Origin: a bacterium
GTDB taxonomy: Archaea > Micrarchaeota > Micrarchaeia > Micrarchaeales > CABMGC01
Direction: 5' to 3'
Assembly (NCBI GenBank): GCA_021829835.1
Contig: JAKBPE010000008.1
Coordinates: 1 to 51,830, forward strand
Length of the DNA: 51,830 bases
The notes beneath the pieces were generated by a model, which searched no databases, was not told where the DNA came from, and saw nothing but the letters and a program-made list of their open reading frames with translations. Positions 19,026 to 28,115 of this stretch are shown here, one piece after another. How positions within the stretch are numbered: position 1 is the stretch's first letter; each line of letters starts with the position of its first letter. Both the position numbers and the translations under genes were made by a program.

Positions 19026-20264
19026 TCAGCTCCAGAAAGGCCCGCTTCCAATCATGCTACCTATTGTGCTTATTCCCTTATTAAGGCCTACAGCAAAGCC
19101 TATGGTTATACCCACATCAAGCCCTATAAGGAATATCGATTGGAATAAGAATTGGGCAGTATATTCAGTGAAATTGTTTATTACTCCGGGCAGATTGTAA
19201 AGTCCGGTTAATACCTCTTTCCCCGCGGATGCGAGGCCACCATTTGAACTTGCTATAGCTGCCCAAAAGTTCAGAGGTATGCCTATTAAAGGTGTTGTTT
19301 GCGACGGACATACGCCTATCCCATCAAGATTGCAATCTACGGTAGGATTGTTTAGAAGCTGGTTGAGAGGCAGGGAATTAAGCTGATATGGGAGAAGCTG
19401 TGTGGCGTAAGGATTGCATCCGCTCAGGCTGCCTAGGCAGTATGTCCAGCTTACTACATAATAATTCATGGCTATGGTGAGTGGAAAAACAAAATAGAAA
19501 GCAATGGATATTGCTATCAAAGCGTTTGAAGCTTCACGGAGCCTTGGCCCGGTAAATGATAGAGATCGCATTATTATAGCTACAGGAATCACAAGGGTAA
19601 GCGAGAGAGATTCTATCGCATAGAGAGCTAGGAATATTACAAACAAAAGGCCGAATGTTACTACGACCAATGGTTCCAGAATCAGGTATAGTATCGAATT
19701 GTAGTCATATATAATGGTAGCTGCCTGGTCATTCCCTCCCACTGCAATGGCTGGAAGTATCTTTAACCCAAGCACTCTTCCGGAGGTTATGGTTATTGGA
19801 GGTATGAAACTTGCTGCTAAAGATAAGACGTAGTTTACTATGAACGCGTCTATTATGAATAATACACCGGCAGACCACATCTGAGTGGTAAGCTGTATCC
19901 CTTTGTTGAAAAGAAGGTTGCTTATATAGTAGTTTGCAAACTGGAATGGATCACTGTAAGTATATGACGCTCCTTGTGTAAGTGCGCCTCCCACTTCGCA
20001 TGCTGCAAGCGATGCGGTAAACAGGACCGCTATGAGTATAATGCTGAATATGCCTTGGATGTATTCGTATTTTACTGCGCCCCTGAGCTTCTCTCTTGTG
20101 TTGGATGGAAGAAGGCCGCTTATTGCATATACTGCAGAGGTAACCATCAGCACCCCTATAACCAGGAGTACAGTCGCATTGATCCAGCCATCATAATTAA
20201 GGAACTTTAAATTGTATTGGCATTGGCCTATGAATGCTGTAGTTAAAAGTAAAAATGGTTGCAT
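19026..20264 (-). CDS. VirB6/TrbL-like polytopic membrane protein (paralogue 2)
   Basis: The 412-residue product lacks an obvious cleavable signal but has about seven membrane helices. The first mature helix pair encloses LLPSNTREKLRGAVKYEYIQGI, the family's charged turn ending in E.. . The core reads IPVAIIMRSLSFTGPRLREASNALIAISIAFYFVFPL, the most divergent version of the motif because TR..GG becomes an extended PRLREASN segment. An external loop with CLGSLSGC and DCNLDGIGVC supplies four Cys residues that could form disulfides outside the cell. Gaps to both neighbours are two to four bases, so it belongs to the same operon. Confidence 0.84.
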   Translation of the reverse strand: MQPFLLLTTAFIGQCQYNLKFLNYDGWINATVLLVIGVLMVTSAVYAISGLLPSNTREKLRGAVKYEYIQGIFSIILIAVLFTASLAACEVGGALTQGASYTYSDPFQFANYYISNLLFNKGIQLTTQMWSAGVLFIIDAFIVNYVLSLAASFIPPITITSGRVLGLKILPAIAVGGNDQAATIIYDYNSILYLILEPLVVVTFGLLFVIFLALYAIESLSLTLVIPVAIIMRSLSFTGPRLREASNALIAISIAFYFVFPLTIAMNYYVVSWTYCLGSLSGCNPYATQLLPYQLNSLPLNQLLNNPTVDCNLDGIGVCPSQTTPLIGIPLNFWAAIASSNGGLASAGKEVLTGLYNLPGVINNFTEYTAQFLFQSIFLIGLDVGITIGFAVGLNKGISTIGSMIGSGPFWS

Positions 20265-20266
20265 AA

Positions 20267-21709
20267 TTACACAAGTTTGAGTTTTCTGCCTAGACTGAGC
20301 CTTATGCTTCCGCCTAGCATTTTTGCTATGTTGTCAGTAAGCGAATAAAGAATCATTAAATCTATCACTCCTAGCACGTAGAACTGTAATATCAAGTATA
20401 AGTTGTATTCGACAAGCATGTTAAATAGTGGGAAGATGTTGCTTCCGCTGCTGAATGCCATTGGAAGATAACCCATTATGCTGGCAACTCCCTGTACGTT
20501 GGTAGCTATGTTATTTCCTACCGGATTATTGAAAATACTTGTTGTTGTGGTGACTATCGAGGAACATGCCGTACTTAAAAATCCTTGCGGCAGATTTGTA
20601 AGATTTTGACAGAATGAAAGCGCTGAGTTTGATGCCTGGACTAGAGGTGAAAAGCTGACTGGACCTAAAGGCGTACAGAAATTGGTTCCAACTACATTGC
20701 AGAACCAGTTTGATATTGGAGCGTTGAGTAGTATCAATATTGAAGGCCATATTATAGCTATGCCTATTGCAAACGCGATGAGAGTTCCTCCTATTCCTCT
20801 AAAAAGAGGTAGAGACCTCATTACTATGCCTATGGGAAAAAGCACCGCAAGGCCTAAAAAGATGAGGAATGGGAGTATCACTATCTGGGAAGAGTAGAAT
20901 ACCATAGCAGGAACTACAAGATACATTATGAAGTCGATAAGCAGGGAGGAAAACTGCCCAAGATATATAATATTTACTCCCAAGAGGAAACTTTGATATA
21001 GATATACACCACTTACTCCAGAGCGGAACACGGGGAAAGCGGCTAATGCAGGCAATAGTGTATCCAATGCGGGATTCGGAATAGGAATACCTGAAAAGGA
21101 GAGACTTATTGACTTTACAAATGATACATCAAATACGTAAGGTGCAAAATTGTCTATAGAAAGGTTAGCATGGTTGTTTACAGTGCAGAGGTAGTTTTCC
21201 GAGTAGAGTGCAAGGCTCTGAACGCTTGTAGGATACCCCTGTATTGCAGATGAACTCCCGTTTAGTATAAGGCCGATGCTGCTTACGAATGATATCGAGA
21301 GGAATATGATAGCTATAAGGACTGCTGTTTTTATTACTTCCCAATATTCTTTCTGTAGCCAGTTGTTTATGTTAGAGGAGGGAATAAGTTTACCAAGAGC
21401 GTACGCTATTGCAATTACAAGGAATGATATCATTAATGCAAGAATTGAGAGGGCTATTGCGCCACCAGGTATGTTATAAGTGAGACCGTAAGTATTCATC
21501 AGGTTCTGAAAATCCGAAGCGGAAGAAGCTGTTACAGCTGCATTGCCTGTAGGGATAGTGGTTCCCGTCTGTATCCCGAATAATGAATTGCATTCATAGC
21601 TTGGGCTGAATGCAGGTATACCTATTATTGTTGCATGTACAGAGGATACCATGAAGAGGGCCAGAATCAGGGATATGATTCCGGTTTTTGCTGCCCTATG
21701 ACTATCCAT
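20267..21709 (-). CDS. VirB6/TrbL-like polytopic membrane protein (paralogue 1, first gene of operon)
   Basis: The 480-residue product begins with a signal peptide (MDSHRAAKTGII, hydrophobic run, SSVHA). It has about eight helices. The charged turn is IPSSNINNWLQKEYWEVIKTAV, and the core is FPIGIVMRSLPLFRGIGGTLIAFAIGIAIIWPSI, close to the operon consensus. An external Cys-containing region (WFCNVVGTNFCTPLGP and SFCQNL) precedes the last helices, and the C-terminus is KMLGGSIRLSLGRKLKLV. The ATG lies about 26 bases after a TATA-like box, which suggests a leaderless operon message. Confidence 0.85.
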   Translation of the reverse strand: MDSHRAAKTGIISLILALFMVSSVHATIIGIPAFSPSYECNSLFGIQTGTTIPTGNAAVTASSASDFQNLMNTYGLTYNIPGGAIALSILALMISFLVIAIAYALGKLIPSSNINNWLQKEYWEVIKTAVLIAIIFLSISFVSSIGLILNGSSSAIQGYPTSVQSLALYSENYLCTVNNHANLSIDNFAPYVFDVSFVKSISLSFSGIPIPNPALDTLLPALAAFPVFRSGVSGVYLYQSFLLGVNIIYLGQFSSLLIDFIMYLVVPAMVFYSSQIVILPFLIFLGLAVLFPIGIVMRSLPLFRGIGGTLIAFAIGIAIIWPSILILLNAPISNWFCNVVGTNFCTPLGPVSFSPLVQASNSALSFCQNLTNLPQGFLSTACSSIVTTTTSIFNNPVGNNIATNVQGVASIMGYLPMAFSSGSNIFPLFNMLVEYNLYLILQFYVLGVIDLMILYSLTDNIAKMLGGSIRLSLGRKLKLV

Positions 21710-21730
21710 GACTGTTTATAATATAACAAG

Positions 21731-21740
21731 CTATAAAGTA
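21731..21740 (-). promoter_or_regulatory. TATA box of the VirB6-like operon
   Basis: On the minus strand ACTTTATAG is centred about 26 bases before the ATG at 21709, the spacing expected when transcription starts at the start codon. A second AT-rich stretch (TTATATTATAAAC) is only about 12 bases from the ATG and is less well placed. Confidence 0.45.
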
Positions 21741-21808
21741 TTGACGTAAAGATCGAAATATAGGAATCAAATTCAGAATCCCATATTTATGTGATTTTTT
21801 GTGAGTTG

Positions 21809-21872
21809 GTGATATCCTCCCTCACGTAAACGATTTGGGATTTCTCCCTCACGTTGTTAAATGAAGAGGATT
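21809..21872 (-). repeat. Solo tnpB right-end/omegaRNA-like fragment A
   Basis: Read on the minus strand, this ends with CGTTTACGTGAGGGAGGATATCAC, in spaced blocks, matching the ends of the tnpB elements at 39143 and 51301. It also shares TTAACAACGTGAG and GAAATCCCA blocks with the other solo copies (23784, 40448). There is no tnpB reading frame beside it. It is probably the remnant of an IS605-type element, lying between the VirB6-like operon and the 574-residue gene. Confidence 0.55.
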
Positions 21873-21936
21873 TTTGTGGAGAGGTATTTTTAGAAGTTAG
21901 TATTTTCATGCAAATCAGAATTCTATTGGATTATTC

Positions 21937-23661
21937 TTAATGCTTTATATGGATGATGTGGATCTCTTCTTGTGTCTTTTTGAGTATGTCCTCTGTGTTC
22001 TTTACAAAAGAGGAGATATTTTCAGCATAGGTAGTTGCAGAGCTTGTTTTAGTCAGTCCGAGGAGATAGTTGCTGTAGTATGGATTGGAAAGATGATGTG
22101 TTATTGATTTGTCAATAGGACCATACAGTTTGTTGTATATCCTTACATATGCATGATCGAATTGGCTTCCGTTTATCTCTCCTTTTTCATATTTTTCCTT
22201 TAGTTCTGAGAGTACTCCAGGAGTAGTTGATTCGTGTTGGGTAGTTTCTTGGGATAATGAAGTTGCAGAAACAGTTTGAGACTCTGTCTGCGAAGAAGAG
22301 CTTCCAGTATATTTTTCTACCTTCTCAAGTCGTTTTTTTACATTTTCATGCATTATTGGTGCTATATCCTTGAGGTTCTTTCCTTCTTTTATATTTGAGT
22401 CTATATCTTTGATAATGCTTTCAAGTTTTTGATAGGTATTTGGTTTTAGTGACTTGTCCATATTTTTTAGTTCTTTTTCAATTGAAGATTTTGCCAATTC
22501 CAGATCAGATAACGCAGCTTCTACATGCCCAGTATATAGAGTACCTTCTGGTTCTTTATCAGACTCAACTTCCTCTACACGTATCTGCCTTCTTAATTTT
22601 TGGATTTCTGTCAGTTCCTTCCAGGCATTTCTTGAGTTTAGCCTTTGGCCTGAAGAAACCTGCAATGGATCAATGGTCTTGCTGAGCAGTGGAGTAAATG
22701 CCAGAAGAATATCTGAAGTGTTGTATTTTTTGTTGTAATTATCCTCTAGGGATTTGAGTTTCTCTTTCTTCTCATCTATTGATTCCTGCCTACTTTTTAT
22801 CTCCTTGCCGGCTTCCCCATATAAAAGCGTTCTGAGGGCAGCCTGTTCCGCATAAGGTCTTGGAGTTGGTATTTTTTCGTCTTTTGTAGCTGATTCGGGC
22901 AGTTTTGGTTTATAAGTTCTGTATGTATCCTGTATAGATTTAGAGACACCCCATAAAATTGGTGTTGTCCAACGTAAAATAGTACCGAATTCTAGTTTTT
23001 TTTCCTTTTTTTGTGTATTTTTGGATTCCAGAGCTTCTTTTGAACCTCTTGGACCTTTCATAAGATTTAGCCTGGTTGCTGTTCCTTTTATTGCTGATGC
23101 GGCTGAACCTGCCAGAGTCTGCTGCTTGAGGATATTTGCGCCAGGAGCCTTTGCAGCTGAACCGCTAGCCTGATTCCCTTGTAGTTTGGAAGAAGAACTT
23201 CCTGGCTTTATGCCTCCTTCGGAAGCTGATCCCTTCTTGCCTCGCATGCCTCTTGCTTGGGCTAGAATACCTTCCAGCGTTCCGCGCCTTTTCTTTTCGT
23301 AATCGTTTTTACCACCCTTGTTTCTGGGTTTTGCCTTGTATTTAATGAAAGGATCCAGGTATGCCCTCATTCCATAACCGGATTTGGCCATTGATCCCCT
23401 GCTTGCACCTCCGTAAGATCCCATTCCGCTTAGGAGCTGGCTTATTCCAAAAACATTAAAGAAACTGAACCCTCTTGTTGAACCTGCCGCAGCGGCGATG
23501 AGTATTATTATTATCACTATCGGTATAAGCGCATTTATGGCACCTACAGAGAGTATAATCCATGGGATTGCTAAGATAGAGAGAAAAATTGCCGCGTAAG
23601 TTGCCTTAGGCGTGGCTTTTGATAGATGGCTTTTGGGTTCTGTCTCTTGGTTGTACATCAT
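21937..23661 (-). CDS. Two-helix membrane protein with long basic/coiled cytoplasmic domain, unknown family
   Basis: The 574-residue product has two hydrophobic segments at about residues 20-60. A Gly/Ser/aromatic stretch (FSFFNVFGISQLLSGMGSYGG) follows, then a strongly basic linker with many Lys/Arg/Gly/Ser residues (about 90-220). After that comes a charged helical region with likely coiled coil (ESIDEKKEKLKSLEDNYNKKY; about 290-450). A Ser/Thr/Gln-rich linker and a helical end complete it. A tandem ATG ATG marks the start, with AGGA just upstream and a TATATATGG box beyond. No family is recognised. Both flanks carry solo IS-end fragments in the same orientation. It could be a cytoplasmic partner of the adjacent VirB6-like complex or a transferred gene. 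Confidence 0.8.
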   Translation of the reverse strand: MMYNQETEPKSHLSKATPKATYAAIFLSILAIPWIILSVGAINALIPIVIIIILIAAAAGSTRGFSFFNVFGISQLLSGMGSYGGASRGSMAKSGYGMRAYLDPFIKYKAKPRNKGGKNDYEKKRRGTLEGILAQARGMRGKKGSASEGGIKPGSSSSKLQGNQASGSAAKAPGANILKQQTLAGSAASAIKGTATRLNLMKGPRGSKEALESKNTQKKEKKLEFGTILRWTTPILWGVSKSIQDTYRTYKPKLPESATKDEKIPTPRPYAEQAALRTLLYGEAGKEIKSRQESIDEKKEKLKSLEDNYNKKYNTSDILLAFTPLLSKTIDPLQVSSGQRLNSRNAWKELTEIQKLRRQIRVEEVESDKEPEGTLYTGHVEAALSDLELAKSSIEKELKNMDKSLKPNTYQKLESIIKDIDSNIKEGKNLKDIAPIMHENVKKRLEKVEKYTGSSSSQTESQTVSATSLSQETTQHESTTPGVLSELKEKYEKGEINGSQFDHAYVRIYNKLYGPIDKSITHHLSNPYYSNYLLGLTKTSSATTYAENISSFVKNTEDILKKTQEEIHIIHIKH

Positions 23662-23783
23662 ATTTCCTTGATGCGCTGATCAGAATTAGAATAAATCGCC
23701 ATATATAATATACTTATACATATGGATTCAGAATGCATATCCAGTGTTCCCTGTTTGGCCTGGCATTATTGCTCTCATTTATA

Positions 23784-23842
23784 GTGACATTCTCCAGCAC
23801 GTAAACTGTGTGGGATTTCCAGCTTACGTTGTTAAGAAAAAC
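23784..23842 (-). repeat. Solo tnpB right-end/omegaRNA-like fragment B
   Basis: The minus strand shows TTAACAACGTAAG, GAAATCCCACA, GTTTACGTG and GGAGAATGTCAC in the same order and spacing as fragment A and the tnpB element ends. No tnpB frame is attached. It sits in the gap between the 574-residue gene and the ribonucleotide reductase operon. Confidence 0.55.
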
Positions 23843-23935
23843 TTATGTAGACAGAAATTGGGAAACAGATTCAAGGAGAAGGCTGGATAGGATTCTGAGC
23901 ATTTATGCCTGGCCTTCTCCTTTCTGAAAAACGTC

Positions 23936-24934
23936 TTAATCCCAGGAGAGCTCTCCTCGGTTCTTATATTCTGTTACTCTTGTTTCAAAGAAGTTCTTTT
24001 CTTTCCTTAAATCCATGATCTCACTCATCCAAGGGAATGGATTTTCAGTATTGAATCTCTTTTTCAAGCCTATGCGCTCGAGTCTTCTGTCTGCAATGTA
24101 CTGCATGTAGTCTTTTATCATCTCGGTATTCAAACCTAGGATACCATTTGGAAGGGCGTCTTTCGCATATTGGATCTCCAAGTCTACACCTTTGAGTATG
24201 ATATCAGTTATCTCTTTCTTGAAGTCTTCAGTCCATATCTCAGGGTTTTCTTCGACTATCTGGTTTATAAGATCTGCGCCGAATGCCAGATGGACTGTCT
24301 CATCCCTTAATACATATTGGAATTGTTCACCTACGCCTACCATTCTGTTGCTTCTTAGAAGGTGAAGCATCATTGCAAAGCCCGCGTAGAAGAATACGCC
24401 TTCCATTACTATGTAATAACCTACCAGGTCGTAGACGAATTTTTGTATGTTTTCATTTCCTACAGTGTTGAAGTTTGGATCCAGAACCGATTTTGTCAGG
24501 TTTACTACATACTCGTCTTTGGCCTTTATTGTAGGGATTGTATTATACATATTGTATATCTCGTCAGGATCCAGACCTAATGAATCACAGCAGTAAAGGA
24601 ACATCTCAGTGTGTACTGCCTCTTCATAAGCCTGCCTTAGCAGATACTGTCTTGATTCGGGATTTGTTATATGTCGGTATATTGAGAGAATTATATTATT
24701 TGCAGTGAGGCTCTCTGCTGTAGAGAAAAATCCTAAATTCCATAATATCATTCTTCTTTCATCTTCTGAAAGGCCTCCTTTCTTTTTCCATAGCTCTATG
24801 TCCTGCTGCATGGGTATCTCTTCAGGTACCCAGTTGTTTGCTACCCCGGCCTTATAATGGGTTCTGGCCCATTCATATTTTATTGGCAGTATTTTGTTAG
24901 GATCCACTTCTGATGCGTTGAGAATTTTTTTCAT
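23936..24934 (-). CDS. nrdB: Ribonucleotide reductase small subunit, class Ic-like (Phe at the radical site)
   Basis: The 332-residue R2 subunit provides the oxidant that starts reduction of ribonucleoside diphosphates by NrdA. Metal ligands are visible as Glu74 (TAESL), Glu105 and His108 (EEAVH), Glu178 (VMEGV), Glu212 and His215 (RDETVH). Residue 112, four after His108, is Phe where class Ia enzymes have the radical Tyr. Together with Glu rather than Asp as the first ligand, this is the pattern of the chlamydial Mn/Fe class Ic enzyme. The spacings 31, 3, 4, 73 and 34 agree with the chlamydial positions as I recall them. The C-terminus (FFETRVTEY) carries the tail Tyr used in radical transfer. 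The ATG at 24934 has GGTGA five bases upstream; an in-frame ATG at 24964 overlaps nrdA. Confidence 0.95.
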   Translation of the reverse strand: MKKILNASEVDPNKILPIKYEWARTHYKAGVANNWVPEEIPMQQDIELWKKKGGLSEDERRMILWNLGFFSTAESLTANNIILSIYRHITNPESRQYLLRQAYEEAVHTEMFLYCCDSLGLDPDEIYNMYNTIPTIKAKDEYVVNLTKSVLDPNFNTVGNENIQKFVYDLVGYYIVMEGVFFYAGFAMMLHLLRSNRMVGVGEQFQYVLRDETVHLAFGADLINQIVEENPEIWTEDFKKEITDIILKGVDLEIQYAKDALPNGILGLNTEMIKDYMQYIADRRLERIGLKKRFNTENPFPWMSEIMDLRKEKNFFETRVTEYKNRGELSWD

Positions 24935-24947
24935 TTGATTCACCTTA

Positions 24948-27923
24948 TTATTGGCAGGCTTCACACTCTTCGTCTTCGCCCATCACTCTTCCGTCTATTC
25001 TGCATACCTTTGACTGAAGATCGAAGTCTTGTTGCTGTATGGGTTCAACAGCCTCTGCTATGCGGTTAGAACTTGGTTCTTCTTCCGCTTGAACTGAGAT
25101 TGGAGGCACTTGGATTGGATTATTATCGGTAGTTGTTTTCTCTTTGCTTGCAGGGTTTTCTGAAGGGAGGTAGGTATATGAACTTGGCTGCCGCTTTGGC
25201 TCAGTTTCCCCGATAGTTTTAGTCTCCGTCTCTATTACTATAGGAGCTGTTCTGTTGGTTATCTCCAGTGTGCTTTTCTCTATTGTAGATGCGGCAATCG
25301 TCCTTAGATAGTATGTTGATTTGAGGCCCATCTTCCAGGCATACAGGTATATGTCGGAAAGTCTCTTCCCGGAACTTGTTGCTGAAAATATGTTTAGAGA
25401 CTGGCTCTGGTCTATCCATTTTGCCCTTCTTGCCGCTGACTCTATCATCCACTCTGGATCTATGTCAAACGCTTCTTTGTATTTGTCCTTCAATGCTTTT
25501 GGTATTGATTCTATCTGCTGGAGATTTCCATCTTTCTCCTTTATTTTTTCAAGCATTGTCTTATTCCAGAGTTCGTTTGCTTTGAGATCCTCGACTAAGA
25601 AAGTATTTACCACAGTGAATTCGCCGCTCATATTTGATTTTACATATATGTTTTTGTATATCGGCTCTATTGATGGATAACATCCGGCTATATTGGATAT
25701 TGTTGCGGTAGGGGCCAGAGCCAGAGTGTTTGAATTTCTCATACCGTGCTTTCTTATTGATTCCCGGATGACTTCCCAGTCCATTTTCGACGTTCTTGGT
25801 ACACCTATCTTCATGCCTCTCTCCTGTTCTAAGAGATCTAACGTATCTATAGGAAGAATGCCCCTGTCCCACTTGGAACCTTTGAAGGTCTCGTATACTC
25901 CTCGTTCCTTTGCGAGCTCTGAAGATGCTAGTATCGCATAATAAGAGATAAATTCCATGATCTCGTCTGAGAAGTCAAGGGCCTCTTTGGAATCGAAATT
26001 CTTTGAGATGGAGTAAAGTGCATCCTGGTAGCCCATTATGCCAAGACCCACAGGCCTGTGCTTCATGTTTGAATTTTTGGATTCTACAGTAGGATAATAG
26101 TTTAGGTCTATCACATTGTCAAGCATGCGCATGGCGGTAATGACAGTATCCTTTAAGATATCCTTATTTACTTCTCCGTTTGAGATATGCTTTGCCAGGT
26201 TTATTGAACCCAGATTGCATACGGCTGTTTCGTCCTTAGAAGTATTTAATGTTATTTCGGTGCAGAGATTGGAGCTGTGCACTACTCCGACATGATCTTG
26301 TGGGGATCTTACATTTGCAGGATCTTTGAAGACTATCCATGGATGGCCTGTTTCAAAGAGTGAAGTTATCATTTTACGCCAAAGAGTTTGTGCCTTTACC
26401 GTTTTGAAGAGCCTTATCTCCCCTTTGGCTGCCTTATGCTCATACTCAGTGTACTTTTCCTCAAATTTTTTCCCATATGTATGGTGAAGTTCTGGAACTT
26501 CATCAGGCGAGAATAGAGTCCAATCGGAATTTTCCATCACTCTTTTCATGAATAGATCAGGTATCCAGTTGGCAGTATCCATGTCATGTGTCCTTCTTCT
26601 TTCATCTCCTGTGCTTTTTCTCAGGTCCAGAAAGTCCTCTATGTCAAGATGCCATGTTTCAAGATATGCGCATGTTGCGCCTCTCCTCTTTCCACTCCTG
26701 TTTATTGCCACTGTCGTGTCGTTCGCTATTTTTAGGAACGGAATGACCCCTTGGCTTTCGACATTGGTGCTTTTTATGAGAGAACCGGTTGCCCGTATAT
26801 TAGTCCAGTCGTTGCCTAGTCCGCCTGACCATTTTGAGAGCTGGGCATTATCGCCTATGCTCTTGAATATGTGAGTTAGGTCATCTTCTACAGTTGTAAG
26901 ATAACAGGAACTTAACTGAGGCTTTACAGTCCCCGAATGAAATAATGTAGGTGTCGAAGGTACGAATCTCAGCGAAGAGATCATCTCATAAAACTTCATT
27001 GCTTTTGAATCCCTGTCCTTCTCATTTATGGAAAGACCCATTGCCACACGCATCCAGAAGAATTGTGGAGTCTCTATAGGCAGGCTTGTCTTTTTGTCTT
27101 TTATAAAATACCTATCGTATAAGGTTTGAATGCCTCGGGAGTTCATCAGCATATCCCTTTCGAGAATAAGTATTCTTGAGAGTTTTTCAAGATCGAACTG
27201 AAGCAGTTCCTTTGCAAGAAGGCCTTGTTCTACTCCTTTTTTTATGGAATTGGGAAAGGACTTTGAATAAGACTCATTTATGTCTTTTGAAAATCCCGGA
27301 TTTAGTGCTTCTTTGTATAGCGATGCGAGGAAGAGCCGGGTAGTTATGGTTTCGTATGAAGTAGGGTCTTTTTCTATCATTGCCTTGGCTGACATAATTG
27401 CAAGCTTGGCTAGATCTGATGTTTTTATGCCTTCGTATATTCCCGCTTCTATGCTTCTTACAAGATAGTCTATGTCTACAACTCCTTCAAAGCCTGCACA
27501 TGCCCTTGCAACATGAGCCCTGAGTTTTGCGTTGCTGAATACTTCTTTGCTACCATCTCTTTTTGTAACTGAAATCTTTCCGGATTCTATCTCTTTTATT
27601 ATCTCTTTCTGTCGCTGCTCCCTTATTTCTCTGTGGCGTTCCCTGTAAAGGATATATGCCTTTGCAACATCGAAAAGGCCGAACTCCATTAATGTCCTTT
27701 CCACAAGATTCTGGATTCCTTCGACATCAGGCGTCTTGTATCCTTTGTATTGTACTTCTATTCCTTTAAGGACATGTTCGGTAAGTGCGTTGACATCTAT
27801 ATTTGAAGTGTTTCCGCGGGTGGAAAGAATTGCCTTGCGTATAGCGCTCCCTATTTTTTCAGGCTTAAACTCAACTGTCTCCCCATTTCTCTTTTTCACG
27901 TTAGAAAATTTGTCCCATGCCAT
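24948..27923 (-). CDS. nrdA: Ribonucleotide reductase large subunit with two ATP-cone regions
   Basis: The 991-residue catalytic subunit reduces ribonucleotides to deoxyribonucleotides in the cytoplasm. Residues about 10-100 form an ATP-cone (KKRNGETVEFKPEKIGSAIRKA). A second cone-like segment (SVTKRDGSKEVFSNAKLR) lies at about 125-215. The ten-stranded barrel shows SSCYLTTVEDDL, NLCTEITL and AVCNLGSI with the three active-site Cys, then PTATISNIAG. The extreme C-terminus CEACQ supplies the shuttle cysteine pair. The GTG at 27941 is also in frame, but a TATA box is centred 26 bases from the ATG at 27923, favouring a leaderless start there. It precedes nrdB, whose start lies 13 bases after the nrdA stop. 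Confidence 0.96.
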   Translation of the reverse strand: MAWDKFSNVKKRNGETVEFKPEKIGSAIRKAILSTRGNTSNIDVNALTEHVLKGIEVQYKGYKTPDVEGIQNLVERTLMEFGLFDVAKAYILYRERHREIREQRQKEIIKEIESGKISVTKRDGSKEVFSNAKLRAHVARACAGFEGVVDIDYLVRSIEAGIYEGIKTSDLAKLAIMSAKAMIEKDPTSYETITTRLFLASLYKEALNPGFSKDINESYSKSFPNSIKKGVEQGLLAKELLQFDLEKLSRILILERDMLMNSRGIQTLYDRYFIKDKKTSLPIETPQFFWMRVAMGLSINEKDRDSKAMKFYEMISSLRFVPSTPTLFHSGTVKPQLSSCYLTTVEDDLTHIFKSIGDNAQLSKWSGGLGNDWTNIRATGSLIKSTNVESQGVIPFLKIANDTTVAINRSGKRRGATCAYLETWHLDIEDFLDLRKSTGDERRRTHDMDTANWIPDLFMKRVMENSDWTLFSPDEVPELHHTYGKKFEEKYTEYEHKAAKGEIRLFKTVKAQTLWRKMITSLFETGHPWIVFKDPANVRSPQDHVGVVHSSNLCTEITLNTSKDETAVCNLGSINLAKHISNGEVNKDILKDTVITAMRMLDNVIDLNYYPTVESKNSNMKHRPVGLGIMGYQDALYSISKNFDSKEALDFSDEIMEFISYYAILASSELAKERGVYETFKGSKWDRGILPIDTLDLLEQERGMKIGVPRTSKMDWEVIRESIRKHGMRNSNTLALAPTATISNIAGCYPSIEPIYKNIYVKSNMSGEFTVVNTFLVEDLKANELWNKTMLEKIKEKDGNLQQIESIPKALKDKYKEAFDIDPEWMIESAARRAKWIDQSQSLNIFSATSSGKRLSDIYLYAWKMGLKSTYYLRTIAASTIEKSTLEITNRTAPIVIETETKTIGETEPKRQPSSYTYLPSENPASKEKTTTDNNPIQVPPISVQAEEEPSSNRIAEAVEPIQQQDFDLQSKVCRIDGRVMGEDEECEACQ

Positions 27924-27944
27924 ATAACCAACACACAACACATT

Positions 27945-27953
27945 GTATATAAG
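27945..27953 (-). promoter_or_regulatory. TATA box of the nrdAB operon
   Basis: CTTATATAC on the minus strand is centred about 26 bases before the nrdA ATG at 27923, so transcription should begin at or next to the start codon. Confidence 0.55.
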
Positions 27954-28115
27954 AGCTCAAAAACCACCATATGTTGTGGTTAAGAAGCCCCTACCATATT
28001 GGAAGGCATCTATATAAACGATTTCCATTTGGTAGATTTCGTAGAGTATTTGGATTTTGATGTGAAGTATATAAAGATATACCATTTTTACTGCTTGAAG
28101 AGCTTCCGAGGGGAA

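Noticed and set aside
27924-27941. Upstream GTG start for nrdA
   Set aside because: The TATA box is centred 26 bases from the ATG at 27923, so the GTG would probably lie outside the transcript.
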